From Lentiprolixibacter aurantiacus (GTDB taxonomy: Bacteria; Bacteroidota; Bacteroidia; Flavobacteriales; Flavobacteriaceae), in NCBI RefSeq assembly GCF_026241225.1, contig NZ_JAPFQP010000001.1, positions 682,001 to 746,000 on the forward strand: a DNA stretch of 64,000 nt, read 5' to 3'. Under the pieces are notes generated by a model. It did not search any database, was not told the DNA's origin, and saw nothing but the letters and a program-made list of their open reading frames with translations. This document shows, in pieces, positions 26,819 through 37,494 of this stretch; positions within the stretch are counted from its first letter, which is position 1; each line of letters opens with the position of its first letter. A program made the translations under genes and the position numbers.

Positions 26819-27331
26819 TTAATCCAGGAACAGGGCTTTCAGTTCGGTGGCATCATGTGGGTCCATTTTCCCAGCAAGTACAAGGCTGAGTTGTTTTCTC
26901 CTAAGTGCACCGGCATAGCGCTCTTTCTCCAGATCAGTCTCAGGTTTTAATGGCGGAACCAAGGTTGGGTTTCCCGCGTCATCTACCGCAACAAAGGTAT
27001 AGATGGCTTCATTGGCTTTGGTCCGCTCACCACTGAATCGATCTTCCATCCAGACATCGATAAAGACCTCCATTGAGGTTCGGAATGCCCTGGAGATCTT
27101 CGCTTCCACAGTGAGGACGCTACCCAGGGGAACGGTTTTATTGAATGCTACGTGGTTTACCGATGCCGTAACTGTAATTCTTCTGCTGTGCCTTCTTGCA
27201 GCAATACTGGCTGCACGGTCCATTCGCGCCAGTAATTCCCCTCCAAAAAGGTTATTCAGTGGGTTTGTTTCACTGGGCAGGACCAGGTCTGTCATTATAG
27301 CCTTGGATTCATTGGGTGTCTTTGCCTCCAT
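26819..27331 (-). CDS. Acyl-CoA thioesterase (hotdog fold, YciA/BACH-like)
   Basis: 170 residues. The hotdog motif NPLNNLFGGELLARMDRAAS with the catalytic Asp and following AARRHSRR is typical of YciA/acyl-CoA hydrolases. VAFNKTVPLGSVLTVEAKIS and the C-terminal PPLKPETDLEKERYAGALRR complete the family pattern. It hydrolyses acyl-CoA to free acid and CoA in the cytoplasm. A TATCTTTG element lies 18 bases upstream. Confidence 0.92.
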   Translation of the reverse strand: MEAKTPNESKAIMTDLVLPSETNPLNNLFGGELLARMDRAASIAARRHSRRITVTASVNHVAFNKTVPLGSVLTVEAKISRAFRTSMEVFIDVWMEDRFSGERTKANEAIYTFVAVDDAGNPTLVPPLKPETDLEKERYAGALRRKQLSLVLAGKMDPHDATELKALFLD

Positions 27332-27348
27332 CTTTTGAGATTTAGGTA

Positions 27349-27356
27349 CAAAGATA
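27349..27356 (-). promoter_or_regulatory. -7 element (TATCTTTG) for the thioesterase gene
   Basis: TATCTTTG on the minus strand, 18 bases before the start codon; no TTG at ideal spacing was seen. Confidence 0.4.
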
Positions 27357-27385
27357 GTCCGGAAATAGGTATGAAAAAATGGAGA

Positions 27386-28354
27386 TTACTTTACTGACAA
27401 TAACCAGGCATCAGGGGATTCCTTTTGCCTAATGTCTTTAAGTTCGGCAAGTGCCTCCTGTGGATCTTCAAAGCTTCCGTAAGTAACCTGGTGCAGACCA
27501 TAAGTACTCAACCCAAGGTATGCAGAATTATATCCTTTGGCTTTCAGGATGCGAATCTTCTTTTCAGCATTGGCCTTAACACGAAAGGCACCTGCTATGA
27601 TATGGTGCATTTTTGTATTTGACTTTGCCGGTGCCTTTTTCTTTTTGGCAACCGGAAGTGTAACTGCAGGCAGCTCAACAGGCTTGGCATTGAAAAAGGT
27701 AGCTTCCTGAATATTCCGGGTTACAATCTCCTGTGCCCTGGTCCTGGCAATTTGATTCTTGTCCAGATTTTCCTCGTAGAACCGGTATCCGGTAACCCCT
27801 GCGGAAAGCGCCAATAAAACCACTGCGGCGTATTTCAGCAATGGCCGTAGGGATGGCCCCTGATTTCGCTCTTCCGGGGTAATAATAAATGGGATTTTTT
27901 CTTCGAGTGCCTCTACCTCTTCCTTAAGGACTTCCCTGACAACGGGAGGTGCAACAACGGAAGCAAGGCCAAATGATGTAGTTAGGTAATTAACCTGATC
28001 TTCAGGCCTGAACTGAATCTTTCCTTCCCTGTTATACCAAAGCTTGCCAATACCGGCCAGCTCAAGCCGTTTTCCATCCCGTAATTCTTTTTTCCAAACA
28101 GCAACCGTTTCCATCAACTTTTCAAGCATATCCTCATATGAAATCTCCTGGGCATTAGCCATATAGGAAACCAGCAGTCCGTCATTGGTAGATAATTGCC
28201 CGTTAAATGAAATCTCTTTGGTTGGGGGGTGGAAAGTGTTTGTAGACTTCTGTATAAAGGCCGATTTTACCTGAGTCAGAAATGCGCCAAACTCAGGCAC
28301 AACAACGCAGTTGTATCGATATAGTAATTCCTGTATGTACTGCTCAGGTGCCAT
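27386..28354 (-). CDS. HU-like N-terminal / SPOR-domain membrane protein
   Basis: 322 residues. Order: N-terminal CCDC81-like/HU-type domain (YIQELLYRYNCVVVPEFGAF, typical of Bacteroidota SPOR proteins), a middle segment, one transmembrane helix at about 178-194 (LLKYAAVVLLALSAGVTGY), and a C-terminal SPOR domain (MHHIIAGAFRVKANAEKKIR). SPOR domains bind denuded glycan strands at the septum, so the protein probably links cytoplasm to septal peptidoglycan. The promoter found at 28360-28390 would start transcription almost at the ATG, giving a nearly leaderless message. Confidence 0.85.
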   Translation of the reverse strand: MAPEQYIQELLYRYNCVVVPEFGAFLTQVKSAFIQKSTNTFHPPTKEISFNGQLSTNDGLLVSYMANAQEISYEDMLEKLMETVAVWKKELRDGKRLELAGIGKLWYNREGKIQFRPEDQVNYLTTSFGLASVVAPPVVREVLKEEVEALEEKIPFIITPEERNQGPSLRPLLKYAAVVLLALSAGVTGYRFYEENLDKNQIARTRAQEIVTRNIQEATFFNAKPVELPAVTLPVAKKKKAPAKSNTKMHHIIAGAFRVKANAEKKIRILKAKGYNSAYLGLSTYGLHQVTYGSFEDPQEALAELKDIRQKESPDAWLLSVK

Positions 28355-28359
28355 TTTTA

Positions 28360-28390
28360 CAAAGATGAAAAAAATTCAGAGGGCTACAAA
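28360..28390 (-). promoter_or_regulatory. Promoter for the SPOR-protein gene, nearly leaderless
   Basis: On the minus strand: TTTG (28390-28387), 19-nt spacer, CATCTTTG (28367-28360), one mismatch to TAnnTTTG. It ends 5 bases before the ATG. Confidence 0.55.
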
Positions 28391-28467
28391 CCCCCTTACA
28401 TAACTTTTTATTAACAGATAATATTGTATTGTACGTGGAAAGTGCTTACGCAAATACCCTCGAGGAA

Positions 28468-29562
28468 ATGGAGTTGTTTTCCCTGTTGCGATTACAGGCA
28501 ATTCCGAATATCGGCGACCAGACCGCTAAAAAACTAATAGAATATTGTGGTAGCGCTGAGAAAGTATTCCGGACAAAAAAGGTGCATTTGTTGAAGCTGC
28601 AAGGTTTAGGCAGCAGGATCTTGCAGGAATTGCATACCAAACAGTTTGGGAAAGCCGCAGAAAGGGAATTGCGCTACATCAGGGACCATGGTATTGGCTA
28701 TATCCCTTATGGCAGAAAGGATTATCCTAAGTACCTCAGGCACTGTTCAGATGGCCCAATCCTCTTATTTGCAAGGGGGACTTTCGATCTTAAAGGTAAA
28801 AGAATGATCAGCGTGGTTGGGACAAGGAACAGTACCTCCTACGGAGAGGCCTTTTGTGATTCTCTGGTGGAGGATCTGGCCCCATTAAACCCGGTTATTG
28901 TGAGTGGCTTTGCTTATGGAATTGATATCAGCATTCACAAGGCCTGTATCCGTAATGACATACCTACTCTGGGTGTTCTGGCTCATGGTTTGAACCAGAT
29001 TTACCCGAGAAATCATATACGCTACGCGGGTCAGTTGGAATCCAATGGCGGATTCTTAACCGAGTTCTGGAGCAGCAGTAAACCTAACCGGGAAAATTTC
29101 CTGAAGCGCAACCGCATCATTGCAGGGATCAGCGAGGCAACAGTTGTGGTGGAATCCGCATCAAGGGGAGGCGCGTTGATAACCGCCGATATGGCCCATG
29201 GTTACAATCGGGAGGTTTTTGCTGTACCCGGACGGGTTGATGATACCTGGAGCCAGGGATGCAACCAGTTGATAAAGATGCAAAAAGCAAGTATGCTCAC
29301 TTCTGCGGCCGACCTTATCTATATGCTTGGCTGGGACCTGCCCGCCCCAAAACCCGAACCAGTGCAAAAGCAGTTATTTATTTCTCTGGACGCTAAGGAA
29401 CAAATAGTATATTCCTTTTTAACCAAGAATGGTAAAAATCATTTGGACGAAATAGCACTGGGTTGTGGTTTATCGGTATCCATAACGGCCGCGTTATTGT
29501 TTAGCCTGGAAATGAAAAAGTGCGTGAGGCCACTACCGGGGAAATTATATGAAGCCGTCTAA
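28468..29562 (+). CDS. dprA: DNA-processing protein DprA
   Basis: 364 residues from the ATG at 28468, where MELFSLLRLQAIPNIGDQTA aligns with family N-termini; a TTG at 28429 would add 13 residues. It has a helix-hairpin-helix-like N-terminus, then the Rossmann-like DprA core with SVVGTRNSTSYGEAF, IVSGFAYGIDISIHKA and VVVESASRGGALITADMA, and a C-terminal winged helix. DprA loads RecA on incoming single-stranded DNA and protects it during natural transformation. It is encoded convergently with trpS. Confidence 0.95.
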   Translation: MELFSLLRLQAIPNIGDQTAKKLIEYCGSAEKVFRTKKVHLLKLQGLGSRILQELHTKQFGKAAERELRYIRDHGIGYIPYGRKDYPKYLRHCSDGPILLFARGTFDLKGKRMISVVGTRNSTSYGEAFCDSLVEDLAPLNPVIVSGFAYGIDISIHKACIRNDIPTLGVLAHGLNQIYPRNHIRYAGQLESNGGFLTEFWSSSKPNRENFLKRNRIIAGISEATVVVESASRGGALITADMAHGYNREVFAVPGRVDDTWSQGCNQLIKMQKASMLTSAADLIYMLGWDLPAPKPEPVQKQLFISLDAKEQIVYSFLTKNGKNHLDEIALGCGLSVSITAALLFSLEMKKCVRPLPGKLYEAV

Positions 29563-29576
29563 TGTAAAAAGTTGCT

Positions 29577-30548
29577 TTACTGGTAGCCCAGCTTAACCCG
29601 TACCCTGTTCAAAACCTCATCGGCCACAAGTTTTGCTTTTTGGGCACCCTGGGCCAGTATACTGTCTATTTCGGACAGGTTCTCCATATAATAGGAAAAC
29701 TTTTCCCTGGGTTCGGCAAATTCTCTCAGTATAACTTCATAGAGCGCTTGTTTGGCATGACCATATCCGTAATTGCCTGCCAGGTAATTGCTGCGCATGC
29801 CTGCAGTTTCTTCTGGTGTAGCTAAGATTTTATATAAGGCGAAGACATTATCCTGCTCCGGGTCCTTTGGGGCCTCCAGGGGTTTGCTGTCCGTCACTAT
29901 TCCCATAATTTGTTTTCGAAGCTTCTTATCCGGCTGGAAGATGTTGATTAGGTTTCCTTTGCTCTTGCTCATCTTTTGCCCGTCTGTCCCGGGAACATAC
30001 ATGGTTTCCTCCTTTACCTGGGCTTCAGGCAGAACAAAGGTTTCTCCAAAGATGTTGTGGAAGCGGGAGGCTACATCCCGGGTCATCTCCAGGTGCTGCA
30101 GCTGGTCTTTTCCCACCGGGACTATGTGTGCATCGTATAACAGGATATCGGCTGCCATTAGCATAGGATAGGTAAAAAGCCCTGCATTCACATCGGCCAG
30201 CCTGTCTGCCTTGTCTTTAAAAGAGTGTGCAAGGGTTAATCTTTGGTATGGAAAGAAACAGCTCAGGTACCAGGCCAGTTCGGATACCTGTGGCACATCA
30301 CTCTGCCTGTAGAAAACGGTTTTATTGAAATCAAGTCCGAATGCCAGCCATGCAGCGGCTGTGGCATAAGTGTTTTCTCGCAATTCTTCCCCGTTTTTGA
30401 TCTGGGTGAGGGAATGCATGTCGGCTATAAAAAGGAAGGATTCATTTTTGGGTTCCCGGGCCATTTCTATGGCTGGTTTAATAGCTCCAAGGATATTACC
30501 CAGGTGCGGTGTGCCCGTACTTTGAATACCTGTGAGAATTCTTGCCAT
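29577..30548 (-). CDS. trpS: Tryptophan--tRNA ligase
   Basis: 323 residues from the ATG at 30548. An eight-residue extension to 30572 would overlap the promoter element. Class I signatures are present: HIGH-like PHLGN in MARILTGIQSTGTPHLGN and KMSKSKGN. It charges tRNA-Trp in the cytoplasm. A TACTTTTG -7 element lies at 30570-30577 on this strand. Confidence 0.97.
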   Translation of the reverse strand: MARILTGIQSTGTPHLGNILGAIKPAIEMAREPKNESFLFIADMHSLTQIKNGEELRENTYATAAAWLAFGLDFNKTVFYRQSDVPQVSELAWYLSCFFPYQRLTLAHSFKDKADRLADVNAGLFTYPMLMAADILLYDAHIVPVGKDQLQHLEMTRDVASRFHNIFGETFVLPEAQVKEETMYVPGTDGQKMSKSKGNLINIFQPDKKLRKQIMGIVTDSKPLEAPKDPEQDNVFALYKILATPEETAGMRSNYLAGNYGYGHAKQALYEVILREFAEPREKFSYYMENLSEIDSILAQGAQKAKLVADEVLNRVRVKLGYQ

Positions 30549-30569
30549 CCGTTTCAGATTAAGGATTAG

Positions 30570-30577
30570 CAAAAGTA
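30570..30577 (-). promoter_or_regulatory. -7 element (TACTTTTG) for trpS
   Basis: TACTTTTG on the minus strand, 21 bases before the chosen ATG, in the divergent trpS/plsC spacer. Confidence 0.45.
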
Positions 30578-30598
30578 AAAGAAATACCGATACCCTGC

Positions 30599-30615
30599 TA
30601 AATTTGTTACTTTTG
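30599..30615 (+). promoter_or_regulatory. Two candidate -7 elements for plsC
   Basis: TAAATTTG (30599-30606) and TACTTTTG (30608-30615) both fit TAnnTTTG. The second ends 4 bases before the ATG at 30620, so one of the starts would give a leaderless message. No TTG lies at the ideal distance. Confidence 0.35.
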
Positions 30616-30619
30616 GGCC

Positions 30620-31354
30620 ATGCTCAACTGGGTGAAAAAAACAGGACAACTTTTGTTCAGGGTATGGTTCTACATTTTGGTTGCCCTCCCCATTGTGGTG
30701 TTCCTACCCATACTCGTTTTGGTTACATTGTCCGAAAAGACCTATGCTCAGTTTTTCTGGCTCGCCCGCAACATTTGGGCGTCTACCATACTCTATGGTA
30801 TGGGATGTATTCCGAAAGTAGAATGGGAAGAAAAACTGGAACCCGGAAAGAGCTATATGCTTGTGGCCAACCATACCAGCATGCTTGATATTATGCTCAT
30901 GTTGCGCGTTAGCAGGAACCCTTTTGTATTTGTAGGAAAGAAAGAACTTAAAAGGATCCCGCTCTTTGGCTTTTTTTACAAACGTGTTTGCATTTTGGTT
31001 GACCGAGAAAGCAGCAGGAGCAGGACAGCTGTCTACCGAAGGGCCCAGAAAAGGCTAAATCAGGGCTTGAGTATCTGTATTTTCCCGGAGGCAGGCGTGC
31101 CAGATGAATCCATAATCCTGGACAAGTTTAAGGACGGGGCGTTTAAAATGGCCATAGCTCATACCATTCCAGTTGTGCCCATGACCTTCCTGGACAATAA
31201 GAAACGTTTTCCCTTCCGTTTTTTTAGCGGTGCACCGGGCCCCTTGAGGGTTAAGGTCCACCGATTCCACAGGACTGAACATCTGCAGGAAGCCGATAAA
31301 GTTCAGCTACGGGAAGACATACGCAATATAATACTCCGGGATTTGAAAGGATAA
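30620..31354 (+). CDS. plsC: 1-acyl-sn-glycerol-3-phosphate acyltransferase
   Basis: 244 residues. An N-terminal transmembrane segment (VWFYILVALPIVVFLPILVL) is followed by the HX4D catalytic motif NHTSMLD (His85, Asp90). The substrate-binding motif FPEAGVPDE and the PVVPMTFLDNKKRFPF block complete the PlsC domain. It converts lysophosphatidate to phosphatidate at the inner membrane in phospholipid synthesis. A weak hairpin (31388-31401) with T-run follows the gene. Confidence 0.93.
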   Translation: MLNWVKKTGQLLFRVWFYILVALPIVVFLPILVLVTLSEKTYAQFFWLARNIWASTILYGMGCIPKVEWEEKLEPGKSYMLVANHTSMLDIMLMLRVSRNPFVFVGKKELKRIPLFGFFYKRVCILVDRESSRSRTAVYRRAQKRLNQGLSICIFPEAGVPDESIILDKFKDGAFKMAIAHTIPVVPMTFLDNKKRFPFRFFSGAPGPLRVKVHRFHRTEHLQEADKVQLREDIRNIILRDLKG

Positions 31355-31480
31355 CCTCCGCCTTTAGCTCGAATTGTTTTGCTGAACATGACCTTGGTCA
31401 TTTTAATTGATCCTTAAAAGGATTTATTTGCCCGCCCTAAACCATAAGCCTGTCCAATATTACTGGGTTTTTGTAATGGT

Positions 31481-31516
31481 ATAGGTTGTACCTATTTGCT
31501 CATAGGATATATGAAT
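31481..31516 (+). promoter_or_regulatory. OxyR-type operator upstream of katG
   Basis: ATAGGTTGTACCTAT (31481-31495) matches the OxyR half-site consensus ATAGnTnnnAnCTAT at every fixed position and is a perfect dyad. A degraded second copy starts at 31502 (ATAGGATATATGAAT), 6 nt after the first. The pair ends about 30 bases upstream of the katG -7 element, the right place for an activator. No oxyR gene is in the window. Confidence 0.65.
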
Positions 31517-31548
31517 TGAATTAAGGGGCAGGCAGGTAGAATTTATGG

Positions 31549-31556
31549 TAAATTTG
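31549..31556 (+). promoter_or_regulatory. -7 element (TAAATTTG) for katG
   Basis: TAAATTTG, 31 bases before the katG ATG. No TTG at 17-23 nt upstream; a promoter lacking its -33 part is consistent with activator dependence. Confidence 0.5.
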
Positions 31557-31563
31557 AATATAA

Positions 31564-33825
<2,262 letters not shown>

Positions 33826-33858
33826 GCCCAAATAAAGAATGTTTTATTAGATTGTAAG

Positions 33859-33884
33859 GTGGCCCCGTCAGGGGCCACTTTTTT
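33859..33884 (+). terminator. Intrinsic terminator of katG
   Basis: GTGGCCCC / GGGGCCAC, 8-bp GC-rich stem with GTCA loop, followed by six T (33879-33884). Confidence 0.9.
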
Positions 33885-33887
33885 ATT

Positions 33888-34256
33888 TCACCTCTTTAAT
33901 AACCAGATTACACGGTCATAGGACGTGATATAATGCAGCAGGCAAATTCCTGCGAAAATCATACTGCTAAGTAAAAAACCAAGATCGTACAGTACCCAGG
34001 TTGCTGAAGTGAAAACACCCAGCTCTAACAGCATACGCAGCCATCCTGCCACTGGGACTGGGGCATTTCCGGATCTGCTTGGGTCTTCCGGAACAGCAAA
34101 TACACCCCATACAGTCATGAGGAAGACCGGTAGCAAAAGTGCCCAGAGAAACCTGTCCCAACTTACCCCCAGTTTCCATCCCCATATGCCTACTGCGGCA
34201 ATGGCAGCTATTTCCAGTAAGAAGCGAAGCATCAGGTTTAACGGGTGAGATGCCAT
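33888..34256 (-). CDS. YrdB-family (DUF2568) membrane protein
   Basis: 122 residues, four hydrophobic helices. The segment WALLLPVFLMTVWGVFAVPE then DPSRSGNAPVPVAG is the hallmark of the YrdB/DUF2568 family, whose function is unknown. It lies 7 bp after the preceding minus-strand membrane gene, probably in one operon with it and the Sua5/TsaC gene, and converges on katG. Confidence 0.8.
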   Translation of the reverse strand: MASHPLNLMLRFLLEIAAIAAVGIWGWKLGVSWDRFLWALLLPVFLMTVWGVFAVPEDPSRSGNAPVPVAGWLRMLLELGVFTSATWVLYDLGFLLSSMIFAGICLLHYITSYDRVIWLLKR

Positions 34257-34263
34257 TAGAAAT

Positions 34264-34818
34264 CTATTTTATCCTAAGATTAGAGATCAAATGCAAAAAT
34301 CCATAACGGATTATCTTATACGTAAATAGAAATAGAAGCAGGAGAATTAAACCTACCATAATTGGCAAATTGGCTCCAAAAGTATAGCTCATCCCCAGAA
34401 TAAAGCCCAGCAGGTATTCTGGACGGTATAAGGGGACAAAAAATGAAATCAGGATGGCCAAAAGCATCATATAACCTGGAGCTGGAGACCCCATGGTAAA
34501 TAAGACTGAAATAAAGATCCCAAAAACCAGTGCCCGAATGAACCTTAAAAATGATTTCTTCCTGGATTCATTTGCTTTCTGTTCATTGCCTGTTGAAAGG
34601 TATCTGTGAATCCAAAATAAAAGCAGAAAAGTAGCCAGAGGGAGGGTAAGTCCACCCCACCAGTTGGAAATTCCAGGCAGGTCTTCACTTTGGAGGAGAT
34701 AGTGTGTAGGGACCCCGCCATTAAAATGATCCCAGATTAGATGTGCCCAAACCAAAGCAGTAACTAAAAGAGTAAATAGTATCCGATATTTTAGGGATAA
34801 ACCTGCAGCTGTACCCAT
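34264..34818 (-). CDS. Polytopic membrane protein, unknown function
   Basis: 184 residues with five to six predicted helices, including YRILFTLLVTALVWAHLIWD and a very hydrophobic IMVGLILLLLFLFTYKIIRY. The conserved-looking WDHFNGGVPTHYLL motif sits in the first periplasmic loop. The protein was not assigned to a named family. It starts 5 bp after the Sua5/TsaC stop, so it is probably cotranscribed and made at a low level. Confidence 0.65.
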   Translation of the reverse strand: MGTAAGLSLKYRILFTLLVTALVWAHLIWDHFNGGVPTHYLLQSEDLPGISNWWGGLTLPLATFLLLFWIHRYLSTGNEQKANESRKKSFLRFIRALVFGIFISVLFTMGSPAPGYMMLLAILISFFVPLYRPEYLLGFILGMSYTFGANLPIMVGLILLLLFLFTYKIIRYGFLHLISNLRIK

Positions 34819-34823
34819 AAAAA

Positions 34824-35783
34824 TTATTTTTTAGTTGCTCGTTGCAAACGATCGTTAATGGCTTTACCCATTCCCTGATCCGGAAACTGTTCTGCCACAA
34901 TCATATCCAGTTCCTGTTTGTCTAATTTATGTAGGGCAGCATATAGTTTTGAAGCAGCTTCTTCCAGGTTGCCCTGCCTGGACAAAACCTGCTGGGCTTT
35001 GATATTTGAGGCTTCAACCGCATTTTGAAATAGCAGGACACCTACGCGCTTTTCTGGAAACGCCATGATAAATTTTGCTACGTCATCCACCACATAAGTA
35101 GTCGTTTGAGGCGCGTAATGCCGGGACAGCATCCCGGGGGCGTCCGGTGCAGCTTCTTTTTTGTTCTTAACCTGAATCTCACCAATGAGGTTTGATATGT
35201 CTTCAACTGTAATCGATCCCAACCGGTACAATACGGGATTTCCATCCTCAAAACCAATTATAGTAGATTCAATACCCCTTTCACAAGGTCCCCCCTCCAG
35301 TACCATGGACAGTTTGCCTTCAAAATAGCTGGCTACATGCGAGGATTCTGTTGGACTGATTGAGCCAAAGGGATTGGCGCTGGGTGCGGCAAGAGGAAAA
35401 TCCAGCTTTTCCAGCAGTTCAAGGGAAACCGGATGATTGGGAACCCTTACGGCTACAGTGTCTTTTCCGGAAGTAACCAGATCAGGTATTTCGGGCCGTT
35501 TTTTTAAGATTAGCGTCAATGGCCCGGGCCAGAATTTTTCTGCCAGTAATTTTGCCCTATCCGGCACTGCTTCCACCACTTTTGGCAACTGCTCAGCCCC
35601 GCTTAGATGTACAATAAGGGGATTGAAAAAAGGCCTTTGCTTAAGCGCAAAGATTTTTTTTATCGCCTTTTCGCTAAAAATATTCCCCGCCAGGCCATAT
35701 ACGGTTTCTGTGGGGATTGCCACTACATCCTCCTGTTCAAGAAATTGCACAGCACGGGTTATATCACCAGAAACAAGCGTCAT
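34824..35783 (-). CDS. L-threonylcarbamoyladenylate synthase (Sua5/YciO/YrdC type)
   Basis: 319 residues: N-terminal YrdC domain (about 1-200) and C-terminal Sua5 domain, the longer two-domain form of TsaC. Motifs: VVAIPTETVYGLAGN, KQRPFFNPLIVHL and FPLAAPSANPFGSISPT, all lining the nucleotide and threonine site. Makes threonylcarbamoyl-AMP for the t6A37 modification of ANN-decoding tRNAs. The linker and Sua5 domain carry LSRHYAPQTTTYVV, with the HYAP motif conserved in this form. Confidence 0.95.
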   Translation of the reverse strand: MTLVSGDITRAVQFLEQEDVVAIPTETVYGLAGNIFSEKAIKKIFALKQRPFFNPLIVHLSGAEQLPKVVEAVPDRAKLLAEKFWPGPLTLILKKRPEIPDLVTSGKDTVAVRVPNHPVSLELLEKLDFPLAAPSANPFGSISPTESSHVASYFEGKLSMVLEGGPCERGIESTIIGFEDGNPVLYRLGSITVEDISNLIGEIQVKNKKEAAPDAPGMLSRHYAPQTTTYVVDDVAKFIMAFPEKRVGVLLFQNAVEASNIKAQQVLSRQGNLEEAASKLYAALHKLDKQELDMIVAEQFPDQGMGKAINDRLQRATKK

Positions 35784-35795
35784 CTGCCAAATGAG

Positions 35796-36182
35796 TTACT
35801 TTCTACACGGGCGAAGATAGCATTTTGCTGAAACTGAGGCGTATTTATCTGACCAGATCGCCAGTTCATTGCCGCTGGGATCTTTGAAATGGAACCTCCT
35901 CCCTCCAGGAAAGGAAAATATGGACCTGATAATTTCCCCGCCCGCCTTTTCAACATCGGCCTGGACGGATTCGAGATCAGTGTGATATAAAACAATCAAT
36001 GCGCCATTTAAAATGGGCTCTTCACTAAGTTCAAAACCACCGAAAATTCCACTTTCAGCGAATGAGGTATAGGTGGGGCCGTAGTCCGTAAATTCCCATC
36101 CGAATACCTGGGAATAAAATGCCTTGATTTTTTCCAGGTCATGGGCCTTGAATTCGATGTAGTTGATATGGTTGTTTGTCAT
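35796..36182 (-). CDS. VOC-family (glyoxalase/bleomycin resistance fold) protein
   Basis: 128 residues from the ATG at 36182. The frame stays open to 36239 but the extra 19 residues are not family-like and overlap the upstream gene's end. A single VOC module with two beta-alpha-beta-beta-beta repeats: HINYIEFKAHDLEKIKAFYS then VFGWEFTDYGPTYTSF, and HFKDPSGNELAIWSDKYAS, whose final Glu is a typical metal ligand. The substrate is unknown. The last dozen residues (KCYLRPCRK) are atypical. Confidence 0.85.
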   Translation of the reverse strand: MTNNHINYIEFKAHDLEKIKAFYSQVFGWEFTDYGPTYTSFAESGIFGGFELSEEPILNGALIVLYHTDLESVQADVEKAGGEIIRSIFSFPGGRRFHFKDPSGNELAIWSDKYASVSAKCYLRPCRK

Positions 36183-36210
36183 TTGATTTATAAACTTATG
36201 GGTAAACAGC

Positions 36211-36672
36211 TTAATCCCAAACGAATTTCCAACTGCCATCCTGCTGCCGCTTCCAAACCGTGTGGAAAATCCCCTTCCCCTCCTGTTTTACGCCTGTAGA
36301 ATCTGTCATTGTAAAAGTGAACTTTCCGTATGTATATCCCATGTCTCCGGAGCTGGATACGTCAATAAAATCAGGCTCCCAGCTTAAGCTCATTTCGGCT
36401 GAACTCTTGGATTGTTTTTCAAAATACTCAGTCATTTGCCCTCTGCCGATTACGAGGCTGTTGTTACGCATTAATACAGCGCTGTCTGCAGCATAAGCCA
36501 GGAAGGCTTCCGGAATTCCTTCAGCTTTTGCCATGGCTGCAAAAGCACGTTCGGCCTCCAGAATTTCTTTCTTCCATTGATCCATGGAAACCTTCTTGTT
36601 GTCCTTATGGCAGCCCACGAACATTCCTGTGATCAGTAGCAGCAACGTAATCTTTTTTGCGATCATGAGCAT
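36211..36672 (-). CDS. DUF4440/SnoaL-like lipoprotein
   Basis: 153 residues. A lipoprotein signal (TLLLLITGMFVGC then HKDNKK) precedes an NTF2-like domain: ILEAERAFAAMAKAEGIPEA then AYAADSAVLMRNNSLVIGRG and a final HTVWKRQQDGSWKFVWD, the usual DUF4440 ending. This fold forms a cone-shaped cavity; the ligand or reaction is unknown. It lies upstream of the VOC gene on the same strand with a short gap. Confidence 0.88.
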   Translation of the reverse strand: MLMIAKKITLLLLITGMFVGCHKDNKKVSMDQWKKEILEAERAFAAMAKAEGIPEAFLAYAADSAVLMRNNSLVIGRGQMTEYFEKQSKSSAEMSLSWEPDFIDVSSSGDMGYTYGKFTFTMTDSTGVKQEGKGIFHTVWKRQQDGSWKFVWD

Positions 36673-36726
36673 GGAATTTTCCTCAAGTTAGTAAATCCTG
36701 GTCCATTGGCAACATCTTATCTCTAT

Positions 36727-37494
36727 TCAGAGAAGAGGGAAAAAGTCATACCGTCGCCACCATGATACCCTTTTCCCAGGATTCAAGGATATCTTATGAA
36801 ATAACTCCGGACTCACCACATGTTCCCACCCCCACAGATTTACCTTTTGGGTAGAGAAGCTACCCGTTTCCCGGATTCCAATTTTCGATTTCAGGTGATG
36901 CAATTCCCATTGAGCCCTGACAGTTTTTGACCCGTTAAGATGGCTTACAAAGAACTGCTCTTGCGGGGTATTATTGAATGATATTTCCTTTGACCTGAGC
37001 GTCATTTTTTCCTCAGGATTCACTAGCATTTGAAACTCATTTTGCTCAAGTTTAAAAGGAAGATTTAATTCGTAATCCTTTCCAATGAGACCCTTATCAA
37101 TCCCCATGAAATTGTGCACATACTCGTCAGTCGCAATAGCTTTTTGCCCGATGTTATCCAGTTGGTAACCTATGCTCAAAACATTTTCCTCTAAGCTGAA
37201 TTCTTTAGTGAGCTTGTAGGCATATCCATAGAGGTTATCCGAAATACAGGAGATACGCAGTTTATTTGGCAGGGGTTCTACCTGGAAGATGGCAGGCCTG
37301 ATTTCATAGGAAGTAGTAAACTGGTATGGCCCTTCAGTTTTTTTAAGCGCGCCTACCCCTATTTTGTGGAACCAGTCACCAGGTTCGGTTTCCTCATAAC
37401 CAATAGCCGATTCTATACCGAATTCGTTATATAAGCCCATTCCAAAGAGATTGGTATCGACCTCGTCAGAGCGTTCCGTTGTAGTCACCGGCAC
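36727..37494 (-). CDS. Aldose 1-epimerase-like protein, N-terminus uncertain
   Basis: 255 residues from the first usable start, a GTG at 37494. The sequence GMGLYNEFGIESAIGYEE then GDWFHKIGVG and the beta-sandwich pattern resemble the galactose-mutarotase superfamily. Reading the same frame upstream gives another 45 or more residues that look genuine (LEVHIDQPLEGYTFSRFDW then TGKITKVTFEG), up to the stop of the preceding gene, but no ATG, GTG or TTG. Either a rare start codon (for example ATT at 37630-37632) is used or the original start was lost. Its likely role is carbohydrate binding or mutarotation (inference). Confidence 0.65.
   Translation of the reverse strand: MPVTTTERSDEVDTNLFGMGLYNEFGIESAIGYEETEPGDWFHKIGVGALKKTEGPYQFTTSYEIRPAIFQVEPLPNKLRISCISDNLYGYAYKLTKEFSLEENVLSIGYQLDNIGQKAIATDEYVHNFMGIDKGLIGKDYELNLPFKLEQNEFQMLVNPEEKMTLRSKEISFNNTPQEQFFVSHLNGSKTVRAQWELHHLKSKIGIRETGSFSTQKVNLWGWEHVVSPELFHKISLNPGKRVSWWRRYDFFPLL

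Noticed and set aside
31387..31432. Two short palindromes after plsC (ATGACCTTGGTCAT and ATCCTTAAAAGGAT)
   Set aside because: Stems of only 5-6 bp with 2-4-nt loops; at most a weak terminator, and no repeat of either was noticed elsewhere.
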